Source: Sphingopyxis macrogoltabida
GTDB taxonomy: Bacteria; Pseudomonadota; Alphaproteobacteria; Sphingomonadales; Sphingomonadaceae
Direction: 5' to 3'
Length of the DNA stretch: 64,000 nucleotides
Assembly (NCBI RefSeq): GCF_001314325.1
Contig: NZ_CP009429.1
Span: 1,550,501 to 1,614,500, forward strand
Shown here: piece by piece, positions 52,681 to 61,676 of the stretch
Numbering within the stretch: position 1 is the first letter of the stretch
Layout of the letters: each line of letters opens with the position of its first letter
Made by a program: the position numbers and the translations under genes
Notes under the pieces: model-generated
Database searches by the model: none
What the model saw: only the letters and a program-made list of their open reading frames with translations
What the model was told of the DNA's origin: nothing

Positions 52681-52732
52681 GTCATTGCGAACGAAGAAGC
52701 GAAGCAATCGTCACTACGCTCCTCGCAATGAC
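52681..52732. repeat. Dispersed palindromic repeat, short relative of the element at 14.2 kb
   Basis: GTCATTGCGA (52681-52690) and TCGCAATGAC (52723-52732) form perfect inverted arms. The interior shares GCGAAGCAATC with the element downstream of pccA. It lies between convergent ACAD and ligase genes. Confidence 0.7.
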
Positions 52733-52737
52733 GGCGA

Positions 52738-54228
52738 CTAAGCCGCCCGCCGCCGTGCTTCCGCTGCCTTGGTCAGCGGCGCAACCAGTTCCTTTTTCAG
52801 GATCTTGCCGTTCGGGTTGAGCGGCATGACATCCATCACGACTAGCGTCCGCGGGACCTTGTTGTCGCCGAGATGCGCCTTGCAGAAATCGATGATCTCG
52901 TCTGCGGTCGCCTCGCCGCAGCCGGGGCGCAGCGTCACTGCGGCGGCGATATCCTCGCCGAGCACCTCGTGCGGCACGCCGACCACTGCGGCCTGCTGGA
53001 CCGCGGGATGCAGGTGGAGCACCGTTTCAATCTCGAGCGGCGTGATATTGTAGCCGCCGCGGATGATCAGTTCCTTCGACCGGCCCGCCATGATCAGGTC
53101 GCCGTCTTCGTCGACGAAACCGAGGTCGCCGGTCTTGGTCCAGCCGCCCTTGAAACCCGCCTCGGTCGCTTCGGGATCGTTCCAGTAGCGACGCTGATGT
53201 TTCTGCCAGCCATAGATTTCGCCGACTACGCCCGGTTCCGTGACGATATTTCCCGCTTCGTCGCGGATCTGCATATGCGCCGGCATCTTGCCGACGCAGC
53301 CGGGTTTCAGCACCTGTTCCTGGCTGCGCGTGCCGATGCCGACACCGCCTTCGGACATGCCATAGCTGTTGCGGATACGCAGGTGCGGCCAGAGTTCGGC
53401 CGCCCGCTTCACCGAATCGTGCGGCAGCGGTGCGGTGCCGGTCATCAGATATTTGACCCCGGCCATGTCGTAGGTCGCGACGTCGGGATGGTCGAGCACC
53501 AGCCGCAGCATCGAAGGGACGAGATAGACGAGGTCGGGGCGCTTTTCCTTCGCCAGTTCGAGGAAGCCTTTGGGGTCGAATTTCGGCTGGGTGATCGCGG
53601 TGGCGCCGCCGCGCGCGGGCAGCATGACGATCCCGATATTGCCGCCCGATCCGGTAAGCGGCAGAGCGTTCAGCGTCGATCGCGAGCGGTCCTGATTATG
53701 GCCCGTGACGCCGGTCATCAGGTCGGGGTGCGAGATCACGACGCCCTTGATCTTGCCCGTCGTCCCCGACGTGCCGAGGATTTCGGCGTCGGCCGCCGGG
53801 TCGAGGCCCGCCTGATCGGGCAGCGCGGCAAGGTCGCGCGGCATATCGTCGACATGCCAGCAGCCGGCGAGATCGAGACCCTTTACCAGATCGGGGGCGT
53901 CGGTCAGGCAAAAGCGCGGTCCGCACAGCGCGGCATAATCGGCGACTTCCTTCGGGTTGAGCCGCGTGCTGATCGGGCAGGCGATGCCGCCCGCGCGGAA
54001 CACGGCGAACACCGCGATCGCCATTTCGACCGCATGCGCATTGCTGATCGGCAGGAAGACGCGGTCGCCGGGAACGAGCCCCGCCGCGGCGAGACCGCCG
54101 CCGACCTCGTCGGCCTCGCGGTCCCATTCGGCGAAGCTGATCTGCCGCCTTATGTCGTCGTGTGCGATCTCATCGGCCTGATGCGACGCGCGCACCTTCA
54201 ATGCATCGCTGATGCGGCGAACTTCCAT
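52738..54228 (-). CDS. AMP-forming acyl-CoA ligase
   Basis: ANL-superfamily enzyme of 496 residues that activates a carboxylic acid with ATP and CoA. The phosphate-binding loop is LGTSGTTGKIKGVVISH (near residue 158). Other motifs are RNSYGMSEGG, the hinge TKTGDLGFVDEDGDL and the C-terminal lysine in NPNGKILKKEL. It lacks a signal peptide. Position in the ACAD island suggests it primes the pathway substrate. The ATG at 54228 was preferred over a GTG 9 bp upstream. It is divergent from the MaoC-like gene across operator site 2. Confidence 0.92.
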   Translation of the reverse strand: MEVRRISDALKVRASHQADEIAHDDIRRQISFAEWDREADEVGGGLAAAGLVPGDRVFLPISNAHAVEMAIAVFAVFRAGGIACPISTRLNPKEVADYAALCGPRFCLTDAPDLVKGLDLAGCWHVDDMPRDLAALPDQAGLDPAADAEILGTSGTTGKIKGVVISHPDLMTGVTGHNQDRSRSTLNALPLTGSGGNIGIVMLPARGGATAITQPKFDPKGFLELAKEKRPDLVYLVPSMLRLVLDHPDVATYDMAGVKYLMTGTAPLPHDSVKRAAELWPHLRIRNSYGMSEGGVGIGTRSQEQVLKPGCVGKMPAHMQIRDEAGNIVTEPGVVGEIYGWQKHQRRYWNDPEATEAGFKGGWTKTGDLGFVDEDGDLIMAGRSKELIIRGGYNITPLEIETVLHLHPAVQQAAVVGVPHEVLGEDIAAAVTLRPGCGEATADEIIDFCKAHLGDNKVPRTLVVMDVMPLNPNGKILKKELVAPLTKAAEARRRAA

Positions 54229-54272
54229 TGGCGACACTATCCCCTTGCTTCGATATGAAGCATGTATTACCT

Positions 54273-54284
54273 AGTTATATAACT
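54273..54284. promoter_or_regulatory. Operator site 2 (AGTTATATAACT)
   Basis: Perfect 12-bp palindrome located between the divergent acyl-CoA ligase and MaoC-like genes (44 bp and 20 bp from their starts). Same core as site 3 and one change from site 1. The short distance to the MaoC-like start suggests repression. Confidence 0.8.
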
Positions 54285-54304
54285 CGTGACAAGGGAGATA
54301 TGCG

Positions 54305-55591
54305 ATGGCCGAGGCGAAAAGCGACATCAAGCAAAGCGATGAGTGGCAGAAAGCCGTCGCCTATGAGATTACGGACGAGGATATCGAGCGGCAGCGCAAA
54401 TTGCTCGGCTTCGATCAGGCGGCGAAGACCCGCGAATATATCCAGACCGCGACCGAGGATAATATTCGCAACTTCGCGCACGGCATGGGCGACGACAAGC
54501 CGCTCTACACCGACCCGGCCTATGCGAAAAAGACGCGCTGGGGCAGCGTGATCGCACCGGGGATGATGGCTGGCATCATCAACAAGCCGATGAAGGGTGA
54601 CCCTGTGCCCGACGAGATCAAGGCGCTGAAAAAGAGCCTGTTCCGCGGTATTCATGTCTTCGTGTCGGGTTCGCAATGGGACTTTTATCGCCCCATCTAT
54701 CCGGGCGATACCATTTACAGCTTCAACGGCGACGAGAGCTGCGAGGTCAAGCAGTCCGAATTTGCGGGCCGGTCGGTGATCACCGTTCGCCGCGACGTCA
54801 AGATGAACCAGCGCGGCGAGGTCGTTGCGGTCTATCGCATCCTGCGCGTCCTGACCGAGCGCAAGACGGCGGCGAAGAAGGGCAAATATTCGGCGATCGA
54901 ACCCGCAAGCTATACCGACGAGGAAATGCAGGCGATCGAGGATATTTACGCCAAGGAACAGGTCCGAGGTGCCGAAAAGCGCTGGTTCGAAAGCGTTGAA
55001 AAGGGCGATTCGGTCGGCCTGCAGGCGAAGGGCCCGCTAACCGTCACCGACGTTATCTGCTTCCATGCGGGCGGCTACGGCTTCGTGCCCTATGCGCCGA
55101 CCGCGAACCGCCTCGCGCACAAGAATCGCCAGCGCATCCCCGCCTTCTACGTGAAGAACGAGCATGGCATCCCCGATGTTGCGCAGCGGCTGCACTGGGA
55201 CCCGGTGTGGGCGCAGGCGATCGGCAATCCGATGGCCTATGACTATGGGGTGATGCGCGAAAACTACCTGTGGCAGTATCTCAGCGACTGGGCGGGCGAC
55301 GACGCGGTGATCACCCACATCCACGACGAAATCCGCAAGTTCAATTATATGGGCGACGTCCAGCGCGTCACCGGCGAGGTGCTCGCAAAGCGGCAGGAAG
55401 GCGGGCAGAGCCTCGTCGACGTTGCGGTGAAATTCACCAACCAGCGCGACGAGGAAACGGTGCGTGCAACCGCGACGATCGCGCTGCCGAGCAAGGATCG
55501 CCCGCTGCCGCTCTATCCGCAGGTGCCCGACGAACTTGCCGAAAAGGCGGTTCGGATGCTGGCGCGTCATCGCGAACTCGGCGGGGATTGA
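54305..55591 (+). CDS. Double hot-dog MaoC-like dehydratase
   Basis: Protein of 428 residues with two hot-dog-fold segments. The N-terminal one is FAS1-like dehydratase/MaoC type (FAHGMGDDKPLYTDPAYAKKTRWGSVIAPGMM), followed by WDFYRPIYPGDTIYS. The second lies around residues 215-415 (HWDPVWAQAIGNPMAYDYGVMRENYLWQYLSDW; VTGEVLAKRQ). Related proteins hydrate enoyl-CoAs with bulky chains, including steroid side chains. A GGGAGA ribosome site precedes the ATG. Substrate unknown. Confidence 0.85.
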   Translation: MAEAKSDIKQSDEWQKAVAYEITDEDIERQRKLLGFDQAAKTREYIQTATEDNIRNFAHGMGDDKPLYTDPAYAKKTRWGSVIAPGMMAGIINKPMKGDPVPDEIKALKKSLFRGIHVFVSGSQWDFYRPIYPGDTIYSFNGDESCEVKQSEFAGRSVITVRRDVKMNQRGEVVAVYRILRVLTERKTAAKKGKYSAIEPASYTDEEMQAIEDIYAKEQVRGAEKRWFESVEKGDSVGLQAKGPLTVTDVICFHAGGYGFVPYAPTANRLAHKNRQRIPAFYVKNEHGIPDVAQRLHWDPVWAQAIGNPMAYDYGVMRENYLWQYLSDWAGDDAVITHIHDEIRKFNYMGDVQRVTGEVLAKRQEGGQSLVDVAVKFTNQRDEETVRATATIALPSKDRPLPLYPQVPDELAEKAVRMLARHRELGGD

Positions 55592-55637
55592 TTCACTTGC
55601 CGTTCGCCATGAAGATCGGGGCAGGGGAGGCCCAGCG

Positions 55638-56432
55638 ATGTCCGAAGTGCTGATCGACGATGATGCGGGGGTCCGTACCATCACCCTCAACCGGCCCGAC
55701 CGGCTCAACGCGCTGACCAGCTCGATCATGGCGCCGCTCGCCGATGCCTGCGCCGACGCGGCGCGCGATGCGTCGGTGGGGTGCGTCGTGGTGACCGGGG
55801 CAGGGCGCGGCTTTTGTGCCGGCGGCGACCTCAAGGAAGGCGGCGCCGACAAGGCGGTCGTGCCCGCCAACTCCGAGGTTGGCAGCCGCACCGAACAGGG
55901 CTTCGTGCGGCTGCGCACTTTCATGGAGACCTCGCGCCTGCTTCACGAAATGCCCAAGCCGACGATCGCGATGGTCAACGGGCCGGTCGCGGGCGCGGGA
56001 ATCGGCATCGCGGGAGCGTGCGACCTGCGTTTCGCAGGCAGGAGCGCGAGTTTCCTGACCGCCTTCGACCGCATCGGCGCGGGGGGCGATTTCGGATCGA
56101 CCTGGTTCTGGACCAAGATCGTCGGCACCGGCGTGGCGCGCGAACTCTTCCTCCTCGGCGAAAAGCTGTCGGCGGACGAGGCGTTCGCCAAGGGACTCTA
56201 TACCCGGCTCTTAGACGACGAGGCGCTGCGCGACGAGACGATGATTGCGGCGCGCCGCCTCGCCGACGGGCCGCGCATGGGTTATCGCTATATGAAGGCG
56301 AACCTCAACAATGCCGAGGATTGGGCCTTCGAGGCCGCGCTCGATGCCGAGGCGCTCAACATGGGGCTCTCGACCAGCGCGACCGCGATGATCTGGCGCG
56401 AGAAGAAGAAGGCCGAAAATCCCGATGGCTGA
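55638..56432 (+). CDS. Enoyl-CoA hydratase family protein
   Basis: Crotonase-fold protein of 264 residues: TITLNRPDRLNALTSSIM, GRGFCAGGDLKEGG and MVNGPVAGAGIGIAGACDLRFAGRSA. The expected hydratase glutamate region reads FDRIGAGGDFGSTWF, so isomerase activity is also possible. GGGGAGG precedes the ATG at 55638. Its stop overlaps the next hydratase gene by 8 bp. Confidence 0.9.
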   Translation: MSEVLIDDDAGVRTITLNRPDRLNALTSSIMAPLADACADAARDASVGCVVVTGAGRGFCAGGDLKEGGADKAVVPANSEVGSRTEQGFVRLRTFMETSRLLHEMPKPTIAMVNGPVAGAGIGIAGACDLRFAGRSASFLTAFDRIGAGGDFGSTWFWTKIVGTGVARELFLLGEKLSADEAFAKGLYTRLLDDEALRDETMIAARRLADGPRMGYRYMKANLNNAEDWAFEAALDAEALNMGLSTSATAMIWREKKKAENPDG

Positions 56433-57222
56433 ATTTCAGCATATCCGCATCGATCGCCGTGACGGCGGCATCGCGGCGGTCATCGTTGCGCGCGCCGATA
56501 TCGGCAATGCGTCGTCGCCCGAAATGCTGGGTGAGATCCGCGAGGCCTTTGCTGCGCTCTCCACTGACCGCGACGTCCGCGCGATCGTGTTCGCTGCCGA
56601 GGGCAAGCATTTCTCGGTCGGCGCCGATTTTGCCTTTCTGCAAAAGCTGACGGGCATGTCGGCGAGCGAGATCAAGGACACTGTCTACGCCAATTTTCAG
56701 GGCGCGGCGCGTGCCATCTACCGCTGCCCCAAGCCGACGCTGGCGCTCGTGCAGGGCGCGGCGGTGACGGTCGGCTGCGAACTGGCGCTTGCCTGCGATT
56801 TCCGGATCGCCGCCGACAATGCGATGTTTCAGGAAAGCTGGATCAAGCTCGGCATCATGCCGCCGCTCGGCGGGACCTTCCTGCTGCCGCGTATCGTCGG
56901 GCTCGGCCGTGCGATGGCAATGTGCCTGCGCGGCAAGCAGGTTCGCGCCGAGGAAGCGCTGCAGATCGGTCTGGTCGGCGAAGTTGTCGCCCGCGACGAC
57001 CTCGACGCGCGCGGTATGGACCTGGCGCGCGAACTCGCGGCCTCGGCGCCGCTCGCCTATGCGACGGTCAAACAGTCGATCCAGCGCGCGCTCGAAAGCA
57101 GCATGGAGGCCGAATGGCAGGCGAACCTGCCCAATCAGGCCCTGCTGCTCGGCAGCGAGGATCATCGCGAAGGGCTGGCGGCGGTGACCGAGAAGCGCGC
57201 GCCGCAATTTCAGGGGCGCTAG
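56425..57222 (+). CDS. Enoyl-CoA hydratase family protein
   Basis: Second crotonase-fold protein in tandem, 265 residues. Motifs are GKHFSVGADFAFL, LVQGAAVTVGCELALACDFRIAADNA and FQESWIKLGIMPPLGGTFLLPRIVG. The two tandem genes differ enough to suggest distinct steps rather than a recent duplication. The gene converges with the thioesterase gene with a 4-bp overlap. Confidence 0.9.
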   Translation: MAEFQHIRIDRRDGGIAAVIVARADIGNASSPEMLGEIREAFAALSTDRDVRAIVFAAEGKHFSVGADFAFLQKLTGMSASEIKDTVYANFQGAARAIYRCPKPTLALVQGAAVTVGCELALACDFRIAADNAMFQESWIKLGIMPPLGGTFLLPRIVGLGRAMAMCLRGKQVRAEEALQIGLVGEVVARDDLDARGMDLARELAASAPLAYATVKQSIQRALESSMEAEWQANLPNQALLLGSEDHREGLAAVTEKRAPQFQGR

Positions 57223-58016
57223 GTCTTTTCGAGTTTCTGCCCCGCGGCGACGAAGATCGTCTGCGTTCCCTTGGCATAGACGCCCTCGGCATCGGCAAAG
57301 ACCGTCTGGGCAACCGCATGGCCGTTGCCCGCACCTTCGGTAAACGCATCGAGCAGAAACCAGTCGCCGCGCGGCATGCGAAAGAACTGGATCGAGATGT
57401 CGAGATTGGCATAGCTCCATTCGTGCGCGAAGGTCGCGCTGCCGACGCCGTTGCCGAAATCGGCGAAGAGACACGCCTTCGCGAAGGGCGAGGCGGGTAC
57501 GCCTGCCACGACTTCGCCGTCCATGCGCATCCACGACACGCCGCGCCCCGGTTCGCGCACCCGGCCCATGATCGGGCGCGTCCGGATCGCCCCGGCCATG
57601 CTCGCGCCAACGAGGAAATTGTCCTCGGCCACATCGTCGGGCGCCGGGTGCGGCTGCGGCGCGGCGAAGGCCGGGGTGTCGAGGTGGCGCGCGAGCAGCA
57701 CATGCGCCTGTGCCACCAGCCGGTCGGCGGCGAGCAGTTCGATGCGATGCAGTTGCGCCTGCCGTCCCTGCCGCACCGGCACGATACGCGGCACCAGCGG
57801 CGCGCGCGGCACGATACCGAGGATATCGATCGTCAAGCGGCAGATTTCGAAATCGGGATCGAAACCGGCGCTTTCGACGATGTGTCCGATCAGCGCCGCG
57901 ATCGGCCCGCCCGCAACCGCATTGGCGAACCAGGGATTGCGGGCAAGACCCGAAGGGAGGAAGGCTTCGCCTTCGGCGGTGAAATAGTGCGGAAGGGTGT
58001 CGGGATCGATGCTCAT
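57219..58016 (-). CDS. Acyl-CoA thioesterase-like double hot-dog protein
   Basis: Protein of 265 residues resembling the TesB/PF13622 thioesterase group: N-terminal GEAFLPSGLARNPWFANAVAGGPIAALIGHIVES, and C-terminal EWSYANLDISIQFFRMPRGDWFLLDAFTEGAGNGHAVAQTVFADAEGVYAKGTQT. It may release CoA from stalled intermediates. It is divergent from the long ACAD of pair 4 across operator site 3. Confidence 0.87.
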   Translation of the reverse strand: MSIDPDTLPHYFTAEGEAFLPSGLARNPWFANAVAGGPIAALIGHIVESAGFDPDFEICRLTIDILGIVPRAPLVPRIVPVRQGRQAQLHRIELLAADRLVAQAHVLLARHLDTPAFAAPQPHPAPDDVAEDNFLVGASMAGAIRTRPIMGRVREPGRGVSWMRMDGEVVAGVPASPFAKACLFADFGNGVGSATFAHEWSYANLDISIQFFRMPRGDWFLLDAFTEGAGNGHAVAQTVFADAEGVYAKGTQTIFVAAGQKLEKT

Positions 58017-58062
58017 CGGTCGCCTCTACCATGCCCGTCATGGCGCACAACATATTTGACGT

Positions 58063-58074
58063 AGTTATATAACT
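58063..58074. promoter_or_regulatory. Operator site 3 (AGTTATATAACT)
   Basis: Perfect 12-bp palindrome between the divergent thioesterase and ACAD genes. It is 46 bp from the thioesterase start and 37 bp from the ACAD start. Same sequence as site 2. Confidence 0.8.
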
Positions 58075-58111
58075 CAGGCATAGGATTCGACAAGACGAGG
58101 GAGAGCGAGCG

Positions 58112-59323
58112 ATGGACCTGAGCTATGGCGAGGCGGCGGAGACCTTCCGCGCCGAGGTGCGCGCCTTCCTGTCGCTCCACTGGCCGCCGCCCTCCGACCT
58201 GCGCGGCGGCGACCTCAAACAGTTTGTCCGTAGCTTTCGCGCGCTCGCGACCGAACAGGGCTATCTCCACCGCGCGATCCCCAAACGGTACGGCGGTTCC
58301 GAGCAACCGGTCGATGTCATTCGCGCGCAGGTGATCCGCGAAGAGTTCCAGCGTGCACGGGCCCCGATGGAGGTTGGCGGCAACGGCATGAACATGACCG
58401 TGCCCACCTTGCTCGAAAAGGGGACCGAAGAGCAGAAGGACCTCTTCATCCGCAAGACAGTCGAGGGCGATTATGTCTGGGGGCAGGGCTATAGCGAGCC
58501 CGGATCGGGTAGCGACCTTGCGAGCGTGCGGACCAAGGGCGAATTGTCCGCCGACGGCAGCAAATGGATCATCAACGGCCAGAAAATCTGGACCTCGCAG
58601 GGCATGCAATCGACGCATATGTTCATGCTCGTGCGCACCGAGCCCGACGCGCCCAAGCATGACGGTATCACCTATCTTCTGATCGACCTCGACCAGCCCG
58701 GGGTCACCCGCCGCCCGATCCGTCAGATGACGGGAGAGGAGGGTGATCACACTTTCTGCGAATTCTTCTTCGACAATGCCGAGACGCCGGTGTCGTGGCA
58801 GGTCGGCGAGCGCGGGCAGGGCTGGTACGTCAGCCGCACGACGCTGAAGCACGAACGTGCGAGCATCGGCGGCGCCGACGGGCTGGGTAAGCAGTTCGCC
58901 AAGCTGGTCGATCTCGCCAAGGAGGTCGGCCGCATCGACGACCCGATCGTGCGCGACAAGCTGGCGCAGATCGAGGGTTCGGTCCTGTCGCACCGCTATT
59001 CGAGCTACCGGATCTTCAGTTGCGCTGCGGCGGGCGAGGACCCCGGCCCGGTTGCGCTGATGATGAAATTGCTGCTGACCGAGATCGGCCACGAAATGGC
59101 ACTGCTCGCGCAGGAGTTGATCGGAGAGCATGGCTTCCTCGAGCCCGCCGGCGCGGGCGGGCGCGGCAATCGCGGACCGCGCGGACCCGAAAAATGGCTC
59201 GACCAGATCATGGGCAGCCTCGGCAATTCGATTGCCGGTGGGGCGTCGAACATCCAGCGCAACATCATCGGCGAACGCGGCCTCGGCCTGCCGCGCGACC
59301 TCGCGATGAGCGGGGAGCGCTGA
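58112..59323 (+). CDS. Acyl-CoA dehydrogenase, long partner of pair 4
   Basis: Dehydrogenase of 403 residues: VWGQGYSEPGSGSDLASVRTKGE, WIINGQKIWTSQGMQSTHMF, and C-terminal SIAGGASNIQRNIIGERGLGLP. The GAGGGAG ribosome site is strong. The following ACAD-like gene starts at GTG one base after the stop, so the pair is likely one enzyme. Confidence 0.93.
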   Translation: MDLSYGEAAETFRAEVRAFLSLHWPPPSDLRGGDLKQFVRSFRALATEQGYLHRAIPKRYGGSEQPVDVIRAQVIREEFQRARAPMEVGGNGMNMTVPTLLEKGTEEQKDLFIRKTVEGDYVWGQGYSEPGSGSDLASVRTKGELSADGSKWIINGQKIWTSQGMQSTHMFMLVRTEPDAPKHDGITYLLIDLDQPGVTRRPIRQMTGEEGDHTFCEFFFDNAETPVSWQVGERGQGWYVSRTTLKHERASIGGADGLGKQFAKLVDLAKEVGRIDDPIVRDKLAQIEGSVLSHRYSSYRIFSCAAAGEDPGPVALMMKLLLTEIGHEMALLAQELIGEHGFLEPAGAGGRGNRGPRGPEKWLDQIMGSLGNSIAGGASNIQRNIIGERGLGLPRDLAMSGER

Positions 59324-59324
59324 C

Positions 59325-60308
59325 GTGCATTTCCACCTGACCGAAGAGCAGGCAGCCATTCAGGACGCAGTGCGCGGTACGCTGACCGACAACTGGCCGA
59401 TGGAGCGTATCCATGCCTTCGCCGATGGCGACGAGGATTTCGACCGCACAAGCTGGGAAGCGCTGATGGCGCTCGGGCTCGGCGGGATGCTGGCGCCGGA
59501 CAGCGGCATGGGGCTGCTCGACGCGGCGCTGGTCTGCGAGGTTGCGGGCGAGGCGGCGGCGGCGGGACCGCTGATCGGTCAGTTGCTGGCAGTCGCGGCG
59601 GTGGCCGCGAGCGGGCGGGGCGATGCCGAGGCACTGACAAGCGGCAAGACGGTCGCGACGCTGGTCCATGGCGGCAGCGATTACGCCCCATCCGCTCGCG
59701 CGGCCGACCTGTTCCTGATCGTCGATCGCGCAAAGGGCGTCCGTCTGGTTGCAGCCGCCGACGTCACCATCGAAGCTGTGAAAGCATCCGACCGGACTCG
59801 CCCGATGTCGAAAGTCTCCATAGCCGATGGCGCGGGCGAAGCGCTATTCGATGCCACCGATCCGATGACCGCGCGTCTCGCCGACGCCGCGCTGGTGCTG
59901 GTCGCTGCCGACGCGCTTGGCGGCGCGCAGAAGGTGACCGACATGAGCGTCGCCTATGCTAAGGAGCGCGAACAGTTCGACCAGCCGATCGGACGCTTTC
60001 AGGGTTTGAAACATCAGCTCGCGCATATGGCGCTCGACGTCGAGCCGGCCCGCGCGCTCGTCTGGTACGCGGCCTATGCGTGGGACGCAGGGCTTCCCGA
60101 CGCACCGCGTGCGGCTGCAATGGCGAAGGCGCATCTCTGCGACGTCTATGTCCGCGCGACGCGCGCGGCGGTCGCGGCTCATGGCGGCATCGGCTATACA
60201 TGGGAATATGGTCTCAACTATTGGTTCCGCCGCGCGATGGCCGACCGCGCCTGGCTCGGCAGTCCTGCCGAACATCGCGCGCGGGCGGCGGCGCTCGCGG
60301 GCTGGTAG
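59325..60308 (+). CDS. Acyl-CoA dehydrogenase-like protein, short partner of pair 4
   Basis: ACAD-family protein of 327 residues starting at GTG. The N-terminal domain is recognisable (FHLTEEQAAIQDAVRGTLTDNW) but shortened. The middle domain has no SEPxxGSD signature (VATLVHGGSDYAPSARAADLFL). The C-terminal domain holds REQFDQPIGRFQGLKHQLAHM and VAAHGGIGYTWEYGLNYWFRRA. It is probably a partner subunit of the preceding dehydrogenase. Confidence 0.87.
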   Translation: MHFHLTEEQAAIQDAVRGTLTDNWPMERIHAFADGDEDFDRTSWEALMALGLGGMLAPDSGMGLLDAALVCEVAGEAAAAGPLIGQLLAVAAVAASGRGDAEALTSGKTVATLVHGGSDYAPSARAADLFLIVDRAKGVRLVAAADVTIEAVKASDRTRPMSKVSIADGAGEALFDATDPMTARLADAALVLVAADALGGAQKVTDMSVAYAKEREQFDQPIGRFQGLKHQLAHMALDVEPARALVWYAAYAWDAGLPDAPRAAAMAKAHLCDVYVRATRAAVAAHGGIGYTWEYGLNYWFRRAMADRAWLGSPAEHRARAAALAGW

Positions 60309-60311
60309 GCG

Positions 60312-61676
60312 GTGAGCGACCCGCTGACCCTCGCGCCGGGCGTGCGGCGGCTGCGCCCCGACGATCATTTCATGATCCTGTCGGAAACCGACGCCTCGCC
60401 GATGCATGTCGGCGCGCTGATCCTGCTCGACGTCCCGGCCGACGGGCAGGACGGCTTCGCCGCAGCGATCCGCCGTCAGTTCGCCGAGCGGCTCCCCGCA
60501 ACGCCCTTGCTGGTGCGGCTGCACGAGGCGCCCGACGGTTATGACAGCGACGTCTGGGCCGACATCGCGCGCGCCGACCTCGAAACGCTGGTGGCGGTCG
60601 AGCCGCACGACGGCGCGTGGAGCGAGGCCGAGCTTTACGATGCGGTCGCGCGGCTCAACATGCGCCGCCTCGACCTGTCGGGTCCGCCGTTCGCGGCGCA
60701 CCTGTTCGAACGGCTCGGTGAGGGCGGCAGCGCGATTTACCTCAAGATGCATCACAGCGTCGCCGATGGCATCGGCTTTCAGACGGTGCTCGGCCTGCTG
60801 AGTGACGTCGCACCGCCGGCGACCGCGCGCTTCGCCGACGCAAGGCTGCCCGAACCGGAGAAATGGCGTTGCAAGGCCGATACGCACTTCGCGGCCGAAG
60901 AGGCGCTGCGCGCGGTGCAATCGGCACGGCGCAAGCAAGCGCTCGCCGAACTCGACGCGTTCAAGGACGACCGCGAACCGACGCCGCAGCTCGCGATGTC
61001 GGGTCCGACCTCGGACAAGCGCCGCTATGCGACGATCAGCCTGCCGGTGGCGCGGGTAAAAGCGGTGGGAAAAGCGCTGGATGCGACGGTCAACGATATC
61101 TTCCTGACGCTCGCGAGCACCGCGCTGCGCAATTATCTCGGCGAAACAGGTGATCTTCCTGATACGCCCCTCGTTATCAATTCGGCGCGCTCGTACCGCC
61201 GCGACGAGCATGGACCGTTCGGCAATCGTATTGTGGCGCTGCATCCTCATCTCGCGACGCATCTCGCCGATCCGGTCGCGCGGCTGCGCGCGATCCAGGC
61301 GTCGATGGCGAAGGAGATGCAGCGGACAGCGCACGACGAGGCGCTGCTCGACGCTGCCGAAAAGCCTTATGGCGCGCGCGACCGGCGCGCCGCTTTTGCC
61401 GAACGTCTGGCGGGCGGCAAGCGGCTGCTTCCCGGCAATCTGACGCTGTCGAACGTTCCCGGCCCGTCCGAGGCGCGGAGCTATGCCGGCTTTCGTCAGC
61501 GCCACAATTATCCGGTCCCGATCATCGGTTCGGGCCGCTTTCTCAACATCACCTCGCGGCGCAGCGGCGACAATCTCGACATGGGCGTGATCGCCGACGC
61601 CGAAAAAATAGCCGATGTCGGTCGCATCGCGGCGCTGTTCGCCGCCGCGCTGGACGAACTGGAGAGCCTTGCATGA
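60312..61676 (+). CDS. WS/DGAT-family O-acyltransferase
   Basis: Protein of 454 residues of the bacterial wax ester synthase/diacylglycerol acyltransferase family. The catalytic HHxxxDG is present as MHHSVADGIG (about residues 147-153). C-terminal family features are TVNDIFLTLASTALRNYL and LTLSNVPGPSEARSYAG. Such enzymes transfer acyl groups from acyl-CoA to alcohols or diacylglycerol. Start codon is GTG, 3 bp after the previous stop, and the stop overlaps the next ATG, so it belongs to the pair 4 operon. A role in storage lipid or in modifying the pathway substrate is possible. Confidence 0.9.
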   Translation: MSDPLTLAPGVRRLRPDDHFMILSETDASPMHVGALILLDVPADGQDGFAAAIRRQFAERLPATPLLVRLHEAPDGYDSDVWADIARADLETLVAVEPHDGAWSEAELYDAVARLNMRRLDLSGPPFAAHLFERLGEGGSAIYLKMHHSVADGIGFQTVLGLLSDVAPPATARFADARLPEPEKWRCKADTHFAAEEALRAVQSARRKQALAELDAFKDDREPTPQLAMSGPTSDKRRYATISLPVARVKAVGKALDATVNDIFLTLASTALRNYLGETGDLPDTPLVINSARSYRRDEHGPFGNRIVALHPHLATHLADPVARLRAIQASMAKEMQRTAHDEALLDAAEKPYGARDRRAAFAERLAGGKRLLPGNLTLSNVPGPSEARSYAGFRQRHNYPVPIIGSGRFLNITSRRSGDNLDMGVIADAEKIADVGRIAALFAAALDELESLA

